Source of the DNA: Galerina marginata
Taxonomy: Eukaryota; Basidiomycota; Agaricomycetes; Agaricales; Galerinaceae
Direction of reading: 5' to 3'
DNA length: 64,000 bases
Assembly: GCA_023014335.1 (NCBI GenBank)
Contig: JAECYW010000004.1
Location: 3,534,001 to 3,598,000 of the forward strand
Positions 23,733 through 34,667 of this stretch are shown piece by piece. The position numbers and the translations under genes are program-made. The stretch's first letter is position 1. Each line of letters opens with the position of its first letter. The notes under the pieces are model-generated. The model saw only the letters and a program-made list of their open reading frames with translations. It was not told where the DNA came from and made no database searches.

Positions 23733-25768
23733 CGCGTCTTTTGATTTATGGGGTGTGGAACAGAATATTGCCTTACTTATATCATCCTAATGCCATAGGA
23801 CCATTTCAAGGTATGGAGAAGACATGTCGGCGTTCACATGAACGAGAGTCGTTCAGGTTTGCCAGCTGTACTTTGAGTTTCATGTGTTCTTTTTTGCAGC
23901 ATCGGTGTAATTGGCAATGACAGGCCTTCGTTTGTTGAACAGCTGCTAGGTTTATCCGTTGAAAGCGAGCAGTGTCGATGGCTGGCCGCCGAGTCAATGT
24001 GATCATGGTTGTTGAAGGTGAAGGTCGAAAGTGATCTATTTTGGAACATTTTGCCCGATTTGGACCGCGCCATCGGCCCTCCAGAAATATTTCGTCGATC
24101 GGAAATCATAAATACTCAGTGGAATTAGAGAAAAATACTGCAACGAACAAGAAACGCGGGCTATCACAAAGAATAGGCTACGGAAATGGAAGATTGAATT
24201 AACCTCGGACAAAAGTCGGTATCACGAACCGGCAGATGTTATCGAAGTCAAATGCCAACTTGAAATAAACGAGCAATAGCTGGAACAAGGCTTGTAACCC
24301 AACTTGCGGGATAAATTTAAGTAATGGAATTTATCCTTCTTCTTATAGAGGTGTAGCGCAAACTGAGAGTCGTAATGTTATTGGGTCCGATAATTGCAGG
24401 CCAATACCATATGAAAAGACCCGCTCATTTTTGAACGCCATGACCGATGGATGTCTTCTATGGTCCTTGTTTTGAAGCGGCCACAGTACCTTCTACTTTC
24501 TTTCCTGACACGATCGAAAACGGCGCCTCTTGCGCGCCAGGTTAAAGCCACACTTCGACAGCTAACCAATTTGCCCTTCCACAGACCAGAGTGTCCATTC
24601 GCCAGCCATCTTAATATCGTGTTCATTAACTTCAAACGATTTAGGGACCATACAGTGCATCCAACGCCTTACAAGATTGCGCGTTGAACCTGAGGAAGGT
24701 AACCAGGTTCTTGCCGTGAGCATTCCTTCCCTTGAACATCTCGATATTCCATGGAAATATTAGAAGGATATCCTGACTCCTTCCTGACGCTCTGCAGCAC
24801 GATTAGAAGTTGTTGGTTAGTCTTCCTCCTTATTTATCAAGTCAGCACTCATTCCGCGCCGTTAAGAGAACAGCATACTCACACTGGAAGCCTAATGCAT
24901 GATTATTTGACTTTTGACCTCTCTATAATTTTAGCTGTTCTTGCCATTTTCATACTTTGCGGTGACCCCACTCGCTTGAAGACAAATTTTGGTTGCCACA
25001 TCAACGATAGATCGCAAGAAGAATTCGGAGTCGGCGGCCAAGTATTCGCCGCATGTGAGAAAGCTCGAAAACAGGAGTTCAAAGTCGCAGTCCCGCCAAC
25101 GATGAGGACCTCAAATATGAGATTTGGTCCTATCTACCAGCTCCAGGTCGTACGTAGACAGAGCAGACTGATTGATTCAAAGTCAAGAATACTTATCATT
25201 CGTTATGAAGTAATGTGAATGCAGTGAGCCCGCTACTCGAGTACTGCCACTGGCACAGTGCCACCAGTGGCCCGACACGAAGAAGAGTGAAATAGAAATT
25301 TCGCAAAACGAAAAAAGTGATGTGGCCTGCTGAGCAAAAGACAGCGCTTGGCCGAGATCCTATTTGCAGGCGGGGGGGTCTAGTCAGGAGTTCTGGACGA
25401 ATCGATGGACGATGAAGGAGGATATCAACGTCAGGTTCAGGAGTTGGAACTTGGCGAATGGTTCACGAGGTTGGTGATTACGTCAGGCATCCCTCTCTTG
25501 ATTTCCTACCTCGGCCACGGGAGCGCGCTCAAGTTCGACCATTTGCATTCGTTTACATTCTTTTTGAACTAATAAAGAATGTTGCAGAATTCACTCTGAA
25601 CTGCTTTAGAGACTTTATCTCAAAGGATTTCCTCCTGGCGAACGGATCCTCGATTCTCGAGGATCGCCTTGTCATCCGAGTTGGCACCTTCAAGTCGTAG
25701 CAATCCCAAGACCACTGGCAGATGCACAAGAAGAAGTCGACGAAGCTGAAGGCCCATTTATTTGCACT
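23733..25768. other. Intergenic, 2 kb, with a possible F-box/LRR gene relic
   Basis: No intact gene was supported. It holds the xylanase D promoter. A 155-codon open frame at 24751-25218 (MEILEGYPDSFLTLCS...) has no recognisable motif. An LRR-like fragment near 24567-24764 is listed separately. Confidence 0.4.
24567..24764 (+). pseudogene. Possible relic of an F-box/LRR-type gene
   Basis: One frame reads ...SNDLGTIQCIQRLTRLRVEP then EEGNQVLAVSIPSLEHLDIP before a stop. The RLRVEP...SIPSLEHLDIPW pattern resembles the beta-strand repeats of mushroom F-box/LRR proteins. Stops lie just upstream (after a CTAACC) and downstream, and no start or splice restores a longer frame. It sits 1 kb before an intact F-box/LRR-like gene on the same strand. 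Weak evidence from composition only. Confidence 0.25.
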
Positions 25769-27208
25769 ATGGACGCACCACGCCGCTTCACATTTCTACC
25801 AGAAATCCGTGACATGATTGTCGACATTTTGGGAGGTGCAAACGAAAATTTCACCATGAGAATACTGGCACAAACGCACAGTTCTTTCCTCCCCCGATGC
25901 CGGTATTACCTCTTTTCGGTGCTTAACCTCGTACCTTGCGGTGCCTGCCGCAGTAATCTCGATGTTGTCGCTTCCCCGCACTGCCCAAAGAAACTGGAGA
26001 ACATCGCCAATCTTTTCAAGAACAACCCTCACCTGGCCATCTATGTCCGGCGCTTTACCTACTGGCTACCTTCTCATTTAGCATATGATAGCGAGCACTT
26101 GCAGATCATTTTGGGGAGCCTGTCGCGCGTACAAACACTTGAGCTCAACAGCGAGCATACTATCTCCCTGACAAACATGCTTGTCGACCGAACATATTGG
26201 TCAGCTCTGCCCCCAACTATACGGGTGGGCCTAGAGAAGGCTTTGCGCTCCCCATCACTTATCAAATTGGTGATAAACTTTACCTCCGACTTTCCGCTCA
26301 AGGTTCTGGCAACCTGCCAGAATCTATCCTATTTGGACCTCAACCATGTCTGTTTCCGAGATATTACTGGCTCTGATGACAAGAGAATGGCATTGCATGG
26401 TTCTTCGTTACGTCTACAGACCCTCAAGAGCTTTAGTTCATTTCCAGCCATTAGGACTTTGACTTCGTCGAAACTTGTTGAAGCCGGAATCATTGACTTT
26501 ACTCATTTAACTACCCTGTCAATTTTGGATCGCGATGGTAGAGCTCTTCGAGCCACAGCCACTACTCTTTTGAAGTTTTCAAAGTGCGTTGGGACACTAC
26601 ATTATTTCGGTTTGTTATATTATCGCTTCAAGCGGATAACGACTCACTTTTTCATCTGTTCACCAGTACTGGATGCGCGCCTAAATCATTTTTGTGATAT
26701 CCTCACCAGTGGCGTACTAAAGACTTTGAAAGTACTGAGGGCAGTCATCCCATTCAAACAGGAGACATCTTTCCAAGACCCACTTCTCGACCTAACTGAC
26801 GAAATTGAAAAGTGGGGAGGGAAAAATGCTCTGGAACGAATTGATATCGTCGTTTACGTCCAGAAAAATATGCACGTCACCTTCCACTCTGGAAGTTGGA
26901 AAAAACTCAACAACCTTGAAACAACTCAATGGTTTCCATTTCTGAAAAGGGTTTCACTGATCATAGTTTTTACATCGCCGTCAGCACAATATATCGAGGT
27001 ACTAGAGAAAGATCAAGCCACAGTGTTTGAGAAACTGAGAGCAAGTCGCGAAATTGTATTCAAGTTCAAGGCTGAAACACGCAATATCCCGAGTGAGTTG
27101 CTCATAGTAACTTTTCGTGACTGGTTTGACCCAATTTGCAGGACTTTCTTCTCTGGTGGCATAGTCACACAAAAAGATCCAGTCAATGCCAGGTGGCTTA
27201 TGGAATGA
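25769..27208 (+). CDS. F-box/LRR-like protein, intronless
   Basis: 479-residue single-exon protein. The N-terminus FLPEIRDMIVDILGGANENF followed by THSSFLPRCRYYLFSVLNL matches the start of the large family of F-box/LRR-like proteins in mushroom genomes, where LPxE-ID-IIDxL begins a degenerate F-box. The rest has the family flow of NNPHLAIYVRRFTYWLPSH and many short beta/alpha Leu-rich segments (VQTLELNS, NLSYLDLNHVCF, LTTLSILDRDG). Such proteins are presumed substrate receptors for SCF ubiquitin ligases, although many have lost a canonical F-box. The lack of introns contrasts with all neighbours except the Hsp70-like gene. Specific role unknown. Confidence 0.7.
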   Translation: MDAPRRFTFLPEIRDMIVDILGGANENFTMRILAQTHSSFLPRCRYYLFSVLNLVPCGACRSNLDVVASPHCPKKLENIANLFKNNPHLAIYVRRFTYWLPSHLAYDSEHLQIILGSLSRVQTLELNSEHTISLTNMLVDRTYWSALPPTIRVGLEKALRSPSLIKLVINFTSDFPLKVLATCQNLSYLDLNHVCFRDITGSDDKRMALHGSSLRLQTLKSFSSFPAIRTLTSSKLVEAGIIDFTHLTTLSILDRDGRALRATATTLLKFSKCVGTLHYFGLLYYRFKRITTHFFICSPVLDARLNHFCDILTSGVLKTLKVLRAVIPFKQETSFQDPLLDLTDEIEKWGGKNALERIDIVVYVQKNMHVTFHSGSWKKLNNLETTQWFPFLKRVSLIIVFTSPSAQYIEVLEKDQATVFEKLRASREIVFKFKAETRNIPSELLIVTFRDWFDPICRTFFSGGIVTQKDPVNARWLME

Positions 27209-30181
27209 TTATTGTATTTGCTCGGCAGTCTTTATAACAGGATATTTTTATGGGACTCAATAACGTGCGAGAGGGTGGCATAAAATCGGCTGGAGAAGAA
27301 GAGATAATTAGGACGAGTTACTGTGATTAATTAGCAGAAATTAGAAGACAGGAGAAGAGGAAGTCGGGTCTAAGTGGAAAGCACATAGCACAGGAAATCA
27401 CGAAATACCCCAGTACCGTCCCGAGAAAAAATAAATACCAGAAAAAATATTAGAAATTCTGGGCGAATAAGAAGTCAAATATGAATAAAATCACACCTTG
27501 CACAGAACATTTCATTGGTACTCCTCAAATCCAATTTTACAACAACCGAGTGTAGTAAGAAGCTACAAAACATTCCAGCTCGTTCGCGAGACACCCGGTA
27601 GGAAAATATCGAAGCGGATATGCGAGCTGAAGCGGCCAGATTGCATCCGACAACAAGGCACGAAATTGAAAAATGCGAAAGGTGAAAAATGAAACGAGAA
27701 AAGGCAACTAAAAGATGAAAATAAAAAAGAATGCCACGGAGCATAATCAAAGGTAACTATCGAGACGGGCGACGAATGCAGATGAATGACTGAAAATAAC
27801 GAAAGAAGGCCAGGTTTCAAAAAGATCAGCCGCGTATATTGTCCACCACTCAACCGACCTGAACAAGAATGGAAAATACCCCAGCTTGTCATTCAGGCAA
27901 CATGGCCAATGTTAGAAAAGAGCAAGCCAGGTAGCAAAGCAGACAAAAAAACAACCTAGACTCCAGCGCAATTTTCGAGCTGGTGCACTTCTTCGAACAA
28001 AACCGTAAGCTATGATGCAAGCTGTGGAATGCCAAACTGCAAGGCAAGAAGAGCATTATGTAAAAAAAGAAAAGAAAATGAGAAGACTGCGCTTTGCAAG
28101 GGCAGGCTGGTTTGTCGTCCAGCCAGGGAAACAGGTTTCCATTTACAGGATAAGATAACCCAGCTCGACCGCAGAACTTTTCCAAGATTTGAGAGAAAGA
28201 GCAAGCCACGTGGTAAAATAAACCACAAAAACCTTCCAGCCCATTCGTCACGAGCTGAGGCTCTTTATCGATCATAGTGGCATCCAGCTGCGCGAGCTGG
28301 GGGCTATCAGGTCGTATCCCCGAACAAAGCACAAGATTCAAAAAAAATCACAAAGAAAGTAAGAGGGAAGCGAAACGTGGATCATGGTCGCCTATCTAAA
28401 ATCCAGAAGAGCTAAACAGGTAAAAGATTCGCAGGAAAGGACGAACGTAGACAGAATGGGAAGAGAATACAGGGGAGGGAAACGTTGAGCCGATGGGCCG
28501 TTGAACGGCCTGGCTAAGTTACCTTGCAGAACAGGTTACGATACGCCCCAGCTCGGAATATTTCAAGGAGTTTAGAAAAAGAGCAGCTGAAGTGGGTAAA
28601 ACAAACCACGAAAACTTCCCCAGATGATTCGCATGCTGGGTGGACTCTTCATCAATCGACAGACCCTGGGTTCGGGCTGGGGCGGGTTAACCCGCGTCCG
28701 ATGGTAGATCCCCACATTGAAAAGCGAACATAAAAAAGGCGGGAAGACGAAAGTTAAACCGAAATGAAGAGAGAAGCAGGAGAGACATGGTATACACCAA
28801 GATCACGACGATCACGCCCGTGCAAACAAACAACCTGAAGAATACGGTTGCATCCAACTGACGAGCAACCCATTTACAATAACCCTAGCAAGAGCGACAA
28901 AAAAAAAGGGCAAATGCAAAATAAAAAATAAAGGTCGAGAAGCCACAGACCTCCCCGTCCGGCATGCACAGGCATGATCTTTCCTTTCTCGCACTTCCTG
29001 TGCTGCCTATGGGTCTTCCAGAGTCATAGCCAGTGGGATTCACACCGAGTAGGAATGCCAATCCGGTTCTGCAGCCTCGCATGGTTCGGCCCATCGTTAT
29101 TAACAGCTGGTGGTGTCCCATTCCTTGCGACAATAGCTGCGCCTGTCGCGACTGGAAGGCTGAGCTTAGGTGCTCTCAACTGCCTGAGCAGTTCTGTCGG
29201 TGTAAAGATGAGACGGTGGTGTCCGCGGATTACTTTTTGAGCTGGTATCACGGTTGCGGTTGCGGTCGCTTCACGGGGTTGCAAAGACAATCTGGAACCC
29301 AGTTGAAGTTAGACGTTGAGGCCATGAGGTTCGGCATAGAAAACAGTGGCAGTTGAGAAGGAGACCAGGGTTACTGAGCGAGCTCGATGTTGGAGTCGGG
29401 CTTGAGAATGCGGAGAAGGACAAGGACAAGTGAATAGCATGTGGTATACAGGACAGGGCCGTGGTTTAACGTTTATCAGCCAGCAGTGACCACATCTTCC
29501 GCGAGTGTCTCGGCACACCGGCATTGGCGTCGGGCGATGTGCGACGGACAAGAATTGCGCTTAGCTGTAGTGAATGGATGGAGTCAATAGAAAATGTTCA
29601 ACTTTGATCTCAACTCTCATTATGCAAACCCTGGACCTGGCGGCCTTTCATAGAGTACACCTCGCCGCCCTCCTTCCTCTATACCTATTGTCGATCTGCT
29701 GGTGGCTACAGATTCTTCTTGACTCTTTCATCTCCTACGACCGACGTTCACTCTCACGACCATGTTGACACCGTCTCTACCAGCGAACAGTATAGAGGTC
29801 TGACGGCGACGCACTGTGTCCCATATTGCAATGCGCGTGTAGGGAATACAACGACTTTGGTTATTTATCCCAAATGAATCGGTACGAAAGCCATGGTATG
29901 GCTTTCCTTTACGGACAGTTTTATTATCCTCATCTGTTGAACTTGAAGATCGTTAATTTCCGGGAACAAAGACAGCGTTGGCCTGCGGGGCGTGCACATA
30001 CATGCATCGGGCGGGCGGCGTGCAATGGCGTGCATGATTAAACGTGAAGTATTTCATTTGTGGTCATTATCAATGATTATCGGCCTGAAATATAATACTA
30101 CTGGCACAAAGCCGGTGCTGAAAACAACTACGCAGGACAAAAACTGAAGGACATCACAGTACAGTACCAGCCGCCCATAAT
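27209..30181. other. Long gene-free stretch holding a repeat locus
   Basis: Nearly 3 kb with no supported gene. 27.57-28.68 kb holds the repeat locus described separately. 28.7-30.2 kb has only short overlapping open frames on both strands, including a Cys-rich one at 29033-29356 that I do not trust. Confidence 0.5.
27571..28681 (-). repeat. Dispersed repeat family with CCCAGCTCG/CGAGCTGGG ends, locus 1
   Basis: Two clear units, 28159-28301 (143 bp) and 28547-28681 (135 bp), run from CCCAGCTCG to CGAGCTGGG or CGGGCTGGG. Partial units lie near 27571 and 27878-27982. On the minus strand the order of blocks (unit with ATCGATAAAGAGC and GAATGGGCTGG, then GGTCGAGCTGGGTTATC, later GCACCAGCTCG..AATTGCGCTGG and TTTCTAACATTGG) matches 50.6-51.4 kb on the plus strand. 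Diverged, non-coding, unknown family. Confidence 0.7.
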
Positions 30182-31471
30182 TCACTCTGGCAAGTCCCCT
30201 AGAACGTCCTTCCCAAACCATCGAGCCTCAGAGTCTTCTGCTTCTGGATCTCGCGGAGCCTTGCCATCGGCTAAATCTCTATGATTTTCAACAATGCTGG
30301 CTATATCGTCGCCGGCCATATCACCAAGCAGCCTCTCCAACTCAACGGACAAAATCGAACCTCCCGCCGTCCAACCATCCGTCACTTCCTCTGCTACTAT
30401 TCGCGTCCGCTCCATCTGTTCCACATCTATAGTAATACTGATGCGAGGAACGCCTTTAGGGCCCGGCTTCAACCCTCTTAGGATAAGTTCGACGATGACT
30501 GTGTTGTCGTCCGCCGCCCTTGGAGCTATCCCCGCAACGAACTTTATGGTGGCACTTGTTTGGTTGTCCTTGGAAGTCGTGAACATGAGGGTATGGCTAA
30601 CGGGAAGCGCCCAGTTTCGCTTTATTACTGTCGCGACGAACCCATCGGCTTTGACAATGCCTACACGGAGCGGAGCCACGTTGTAAATGTAAAATTCTCC
30701 TGCCTCCCACCGGAGATCTGCTTGGTGATCCTCCAGGGCCCTGGCAGCCGCATACCTCGCAAGGGTACTACTGCTACTCTCGACCAGAATTTCGACTGGC
30801 GGCTTAAGACCTTGGAATTTGGATTTCAGCGCATTGACAAGAGGTGATACGAAACAGGGTGAGGAATCGAGAATCAATACGCGTTTCAATGAATGTTCCT
30901 CCACAACAATTTTGTAGTTGTGCTCTGGTTGGGGCGGTTGGGGCGGCATGTTCTTTAATGCTGATAAAGCCGGATCCACGAGTTCGGCGACGAGCTCGAC
31001 AGAGCTAAGGGTCTTGATGGTGATCTCCTTTTCGAGGGCCAGCTCGCGGAAGTTTTCTTCGACCTGCGTGCTTATCAGGCGTGAAGTAGCGGCATCGGAT
31101 GCAATCTCCAGCACCAGTTCATACTGCGCTTTGTAGTCCACCTGTATCCATGGTTTGGAATACAACACCGTATTTATATTTTCCATGGGCCTGATCCACC
31201 GCACTGAAAAGGCAGGCACAGCTTTCGCCGCTTTCACGATTGCTTCACGCTCTTCTTTTGTGAGGAATGACGGCAGAGACAAAGAGATGGCGTAGAATGG
31301 ACCTCTGATGGCAATGGCGATCTTTTCGAACGTTGAGGTCATATTGGATGGATCAACTATTTGTTCATGGAAAGAATTGTTGAAATTTTCGTCATCACCA
31401 GATATCACCTCGACGAAAACCGGACTGCCGGCGTCCAGGTTAATAACTGCGATTCCAACAATGAAAGGCAT
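30182..31471 (-). CDS. Divergent Hsp70-like protein lacking ATPase signature loops
   Basis: 429-residue single-exon protein. The C-terminal half aligns by eye with Hsp70: NVAPLRVGIVKADGF, FVATVIKRNWALPVSHTLMF, TTSKDNQTSATIKF, and GLKPGPKGVPRISITIDVEQ match the start of the Hsp70 substrate-binding domain (LDVTPLSLGIE.., KLIPRNTTIP.., DNQ, GIPPAPRGVPQIEVTFDID). Earlier, ISLSLPSFLTKEEREAIVKA corresponds to VPAYFNDxQRxATKDA, and RPMENIN to NEPTAAA. VLILDSSPCFVSPLVNALKS corresponds to VLVGGSTRIPKVQ. The N-terminal DLGTT and the internal DLGGGT loops that bind phosphate are absent, as is a helical lid or EEVD end. It therefore probably does not hydrolyse ATP. It may be a lineage-specific chaperone-like protein. 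Inference from motif alignment only. Confidence 0.6.
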   Translation of the reverse strand: MPFIVGIAVINLDAGSPVFVEVISGDDENFNNSFHEQIVDPSNMTSTFEKIAIAIRGPFYAISLSLPSFLTKEEREAIVKAAKAVPAFSVRWIRPMENINTVLYSKPWIQVDYKAQYELVLEIASDAATSRLISTQVEENFRELALEKEITIKTLSSVELVAELVDPALSALKNMPPQPPQPEHNYKIVVEEHSLKRVLILDSSPCFVSPLVNALKSKFQGLKPPVEILVESSSSTLARYAAARALEDHQADLRWEAGEFYIYNVAPLRVGIVKADGFVATVIKRNWALPVSHTLMFTTSKDNQTSATIKFVAGIAPRAADDNTVIVELILRGLKPGPKGVPRISITIDVEQMERTRIVAEEVTDGWTAGGSILSVELERLLGDMAGDDIASIVENHRDLADGKAPRDPEAEDSEARWFGKDVLGDLPE

Positions 31472-32389
31472 GCCGGTAGGGGGAGAAAGATGATATGTTG
31501 GGATCTGTGGACAATTGATGTTGTATTTTTCATAACGCCCGACCTCAACTCAGTTATGTACCATTTTGCGTAGTCGAGGCTATGCAAGGTCTGCCTCAGG
31601 CTAAAATTAGAATAGACCATGTAAGGACAATAGCGAAGTGCTGAAGTGGAATACCCTGGAACACTCTCGTTGATTCTGACGCGCTTTCAGGATCGCTGTC
31701 TCAACAAAACTTCGCGTGCGATATTCATCAATTGTTGTCAGGAGGCACACGCTGTATGCCCCACGCGGAGGCCACACAATAGCAGGAATCAATCGATTGC
31801 GCCTATCGCAATATTCCAATTCGCAAAGGGCCATATACCGGCCATTATTCCTCGGTGGCAGGAAAGTTCCTGTAACTGCATCGGTTGAATATTGATATGA
31901 CCGTATTAACCTGGGCATGAATTCTCAGGGTGAGATGACCTTGTAATTACAAGCAATAATATTTCTTGCTCAACCACGATGTGATTACTTTTTTTGCATG
32001 AGGCAATCGTTTCATCCGCCAAAGCCGTGATTTCCAAAGTTTGCCCTCCTTCTCATACTAAAATTTAAGGCCATATAAGTGCTCCTTTGTTTTTTCTTGT
32101 TTCGAAATTTGTTTCCGATTTTGATGTTGTGGGTCCACGAAGCTTCCTGGAATAAAGGCCGCTCCGGGCGGCAACGAATCGATGTTCCACGCGTCCGATT
32201 GAAGTGGCCTGAATTGATATTTAAGCGGCGAGGTTCAACGGAAGCTCTCCAACGAGTGCGCTGGTCGACTCCCACTGTCCAACAAAGCTTAGGCCGACAT
32301 TCTTCCCTCGTTTTCGAACGAAGTCTCAAGAATTCATTTGCATAGGTTCTGGTAGCCATTGCTAATTATTTTCCATCCTCGCCGTAATC
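31472..32389. other. Intergenic between the Hsp70-like and M35-like genes
   Basis: About 0.9 kb, divergent promoter region. A 103-codon minus frame (31607-31918, MPRLIRSYQYSTDAVTG...) and an Arg-rich minus frame (32012-32359) have no recognisable motif and were not accepted as genes. Confidence 0.4.
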
Positions 32390-33527
32390 ATGCATTCGTT
32401 TTTCATTATTTCGTTCCTTGGTCAGTTGGCCATTATCCAATGTACGTCAGATTTTTTTCCGGATGCAGGCTAGTCGTCTCACCAATTTCCTCAGTCTCCG
32501 TAGGCATGCCGTTTCATGTGAAAGGACCATCATCTGAAGCTTCTGCAGCCGACAGAGCTAAGGTCCTGCAAGCGGGAGTAGATGGTTAGCCTCGTTTCTC
32601 TAGGTTTTGGGATATGATACCGGATAAATTAATACCTAACAGCGGACCAACGCCTTGAAAATGTGCAAAATCTGCTCAATCAGCCTTACCAAATCACCCA
32701 CCCACATCTTGTTAACGCCTTTGGGCACAACTACAATTACGCCGCCATAAAACACAACGTTGACGCACTTAAGAACGGGAGAGTCCTGGTGAACGATCCT
32801 CGCGGCAGACACCAAGGCTATGAATACAATGGCCAGGGCATGACCAACCCAGCCAGCGGGTATGTTGCCTTTGGATCGGCATTTTTCGCTTCCGACCCTT
32901 CACTTCGAGCAGGAACAATGATCCATGAAGCGTCGCATGCTCTTTTGAGCACACAAGATAACCATCAAGTGACTACTTGGGGTCGCTATGGCCAGCCAGT
33001 CACCGGAACGTACAATGGCTGTACGTCCGTTTCGATGCTTCCCCATAACAAAAATTCACTGTCCGAACAGATGTCAACAGTCCTCATTTCCAATTTTTGA
33101 AAAACGTGAACTCGCACAACATGCACACAAATGCAGACTCATACCGCATGCTCGCCCATACATGTACAAATGGTCTCCATGCTCCGCTGTTATCCCGAGC
33201 CTTGGCAGAGAGTGACCCTAGAAAGGTGAATCGAATCAGTAAATTAGCGAGTCTTGATGGTATTTACCAATGTCCTTCCAGCGAAGGTATCTTTTTCGAA
33301 GAGCCGAAGCCGCCTGCACATTTACGAAAGGTCCTGCAGCACGGGGAAAGGGAAAGTCTTCAAATCCTGCCGTTCATGGAAAGGTTATTAAGTCAACCAA
33401 ATATGCCAAGAATAGAGCTCACAGTATGAAGTCACGGGTAATTGGCCGCAAAGCTGCTCGAAAGCAGAGGAAAGTTCCAGTATCACGCTCTAAAAAAGGA
33501 GTGGGTCGGCCGGAAGCTCACATATAG
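32390..33527 (+). CDS. Secreted M35 (aspzincin)-like metalloprotease with basic tail
   Basis: Start at 32390 gives signal peptide MHSFFIISFLGQLAIIQC. Five exons: 32390-32441, 32504-32584, 32643-33020, 33071-33225 and 33282-33527, total 912 nt (303 residues) in frame. The zinc-binding motif is HEASH (H139, E140, H143) within RAGTMIHEASHALLST. GYVAFGSAFFASDPS precedes it and HNMHTNADSYRMLAHTC follows, the typical M35/peptidyl-Lys metalloendopeptidase pattern with the Asp in NADSYR. The last exon adds about 80 residues rich in Lys/Arg/Ala (KSRVIGRKAARKQRKVPVSR), an unusual highly basic tail. If the last intron (33226-33281) is retained, an alternative end at 33429 stays in frame with an acidic/neutral tail. 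Probably an extracellular protease or a relative with lost specificity. Confidence 0.75.
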
Positions 33528-34667
33528 ACAGAATTATTTGTAAAGCAGATCATTTTCGGGCAGACCAGAACTTTCGGTTGCCAAATTCGTTTCAGATTGA
33601 ACTGGCATGAAGGTGCAGACTAACATGCGGGAGAGTTACGCAGTCGGGGCGGATAAATGACGCAAACAACATGGCCGCCGGTCAATTGAGGAAGCTTCCA
33701 GTAGTCGAGTGATGAACGCCGTTCGAATCATACCCATGGAAAAGATGTTTTGATATTTTGATTTCAGCGATGCTCTAGGCGAGAAAGCTATGAAGGAGTC
33801 CAAAGGAAAGCCAGCGTAAAACTGACGACCTTAGTCTGAGATCCAGAAGACGATGTTTTAAGACTCCCAGTCTGAGCTGCTTGCGAGCTAAGAGCCCGCG
33901 GGACCACTACCTCAGAGATAGACAAAGAAGGGGCTCAGTGAGTATAGCACGCAAGAATTACAACAACTTCCAGGGAAGTCAACAAAAATGGCAGGAGGTC
34001 AAAGGACTCGGACGAACCATGGCCAAATGCAGATCGAGACGAAGTTGATTGGCAATGCAGATGCAAGAACCAGGAGGAGAGTTAATTCAGCGGGCAACCC
34101 GAAACCATCATCGCAGGCACTCGCAGCGTAGTGTAATAGCTTCAATCAAGAGTAATCCACCAACATCCTCACCGCAGATGAGTCCGTGAGGACAGAGTCA
34201 GACGGCAGATACACATTCAGGACCATGGCGAAGGCGAAAGGCAATAGAGTAACGACAAGTGGAGACTCGAGCAATGCCACCCCGGCAAAAAAAAATCACG
34301 TGACTTTCGCCCGCATCGCGATTCGCGACGCGTCAACTTCAGTTGCTTAGTTTCATGCGCCTTCTCTGTATATAATGGTATACCTATTCGCCAATTTCTC
34401 TTTTCTGCCTTCAATTGGCTGGCCGCTGGTTCCTTGAGGTATATCACCCTCCGGTTTATTTGGTAAAATCATTTTTGCTTCGATTGTGTTGCTATTGCCA
34501 ATGCACCAATAATTAATGTTAATGACTCGGAGGGACCTGCCTCTGACTTTGCTTGCAAATCAGAAGAAAATTTATCCTTTGCAGCAACTTTGCAGTATTT
34601 GTGGTATTGGTTGTTCGTCATTTTAGGATGGCTCTGTACGGACCAAGAATGTTTGGTAATAGGTGAA
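33528..34667. other. Intergenic
   Basis: About 1.1 kb between the M35-like gene and the 3' end of the F-box gene (tail to tail). I saw no gene, tRNA or clear repeat in it. Confidence 0.45.

Noticed and set aside
24751..25218. 155-codon open frame upstream of the F-box-like gene
   Set aside because: No motif and an unlikely composition after the first 60 residues; kept only as a note in the intergenic entry.
29033..29356. Cys-rich 107-codon plus frame
   Set aside because: No signal peptide, overlaps equally long minus frames, no supporting context.
30281..31136. Several plus-strand frames over the Hsp70-like gene
   Set aside because: Shadows; the minus frame shows a continuous Hsp70 pattern.
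33700..33740. GTTCGAATC-like tRNA B-box near 33720
   Set aside because: No matching A-box or cloverleaf could be folded around it; other B-box-like words in the window failed the same test.
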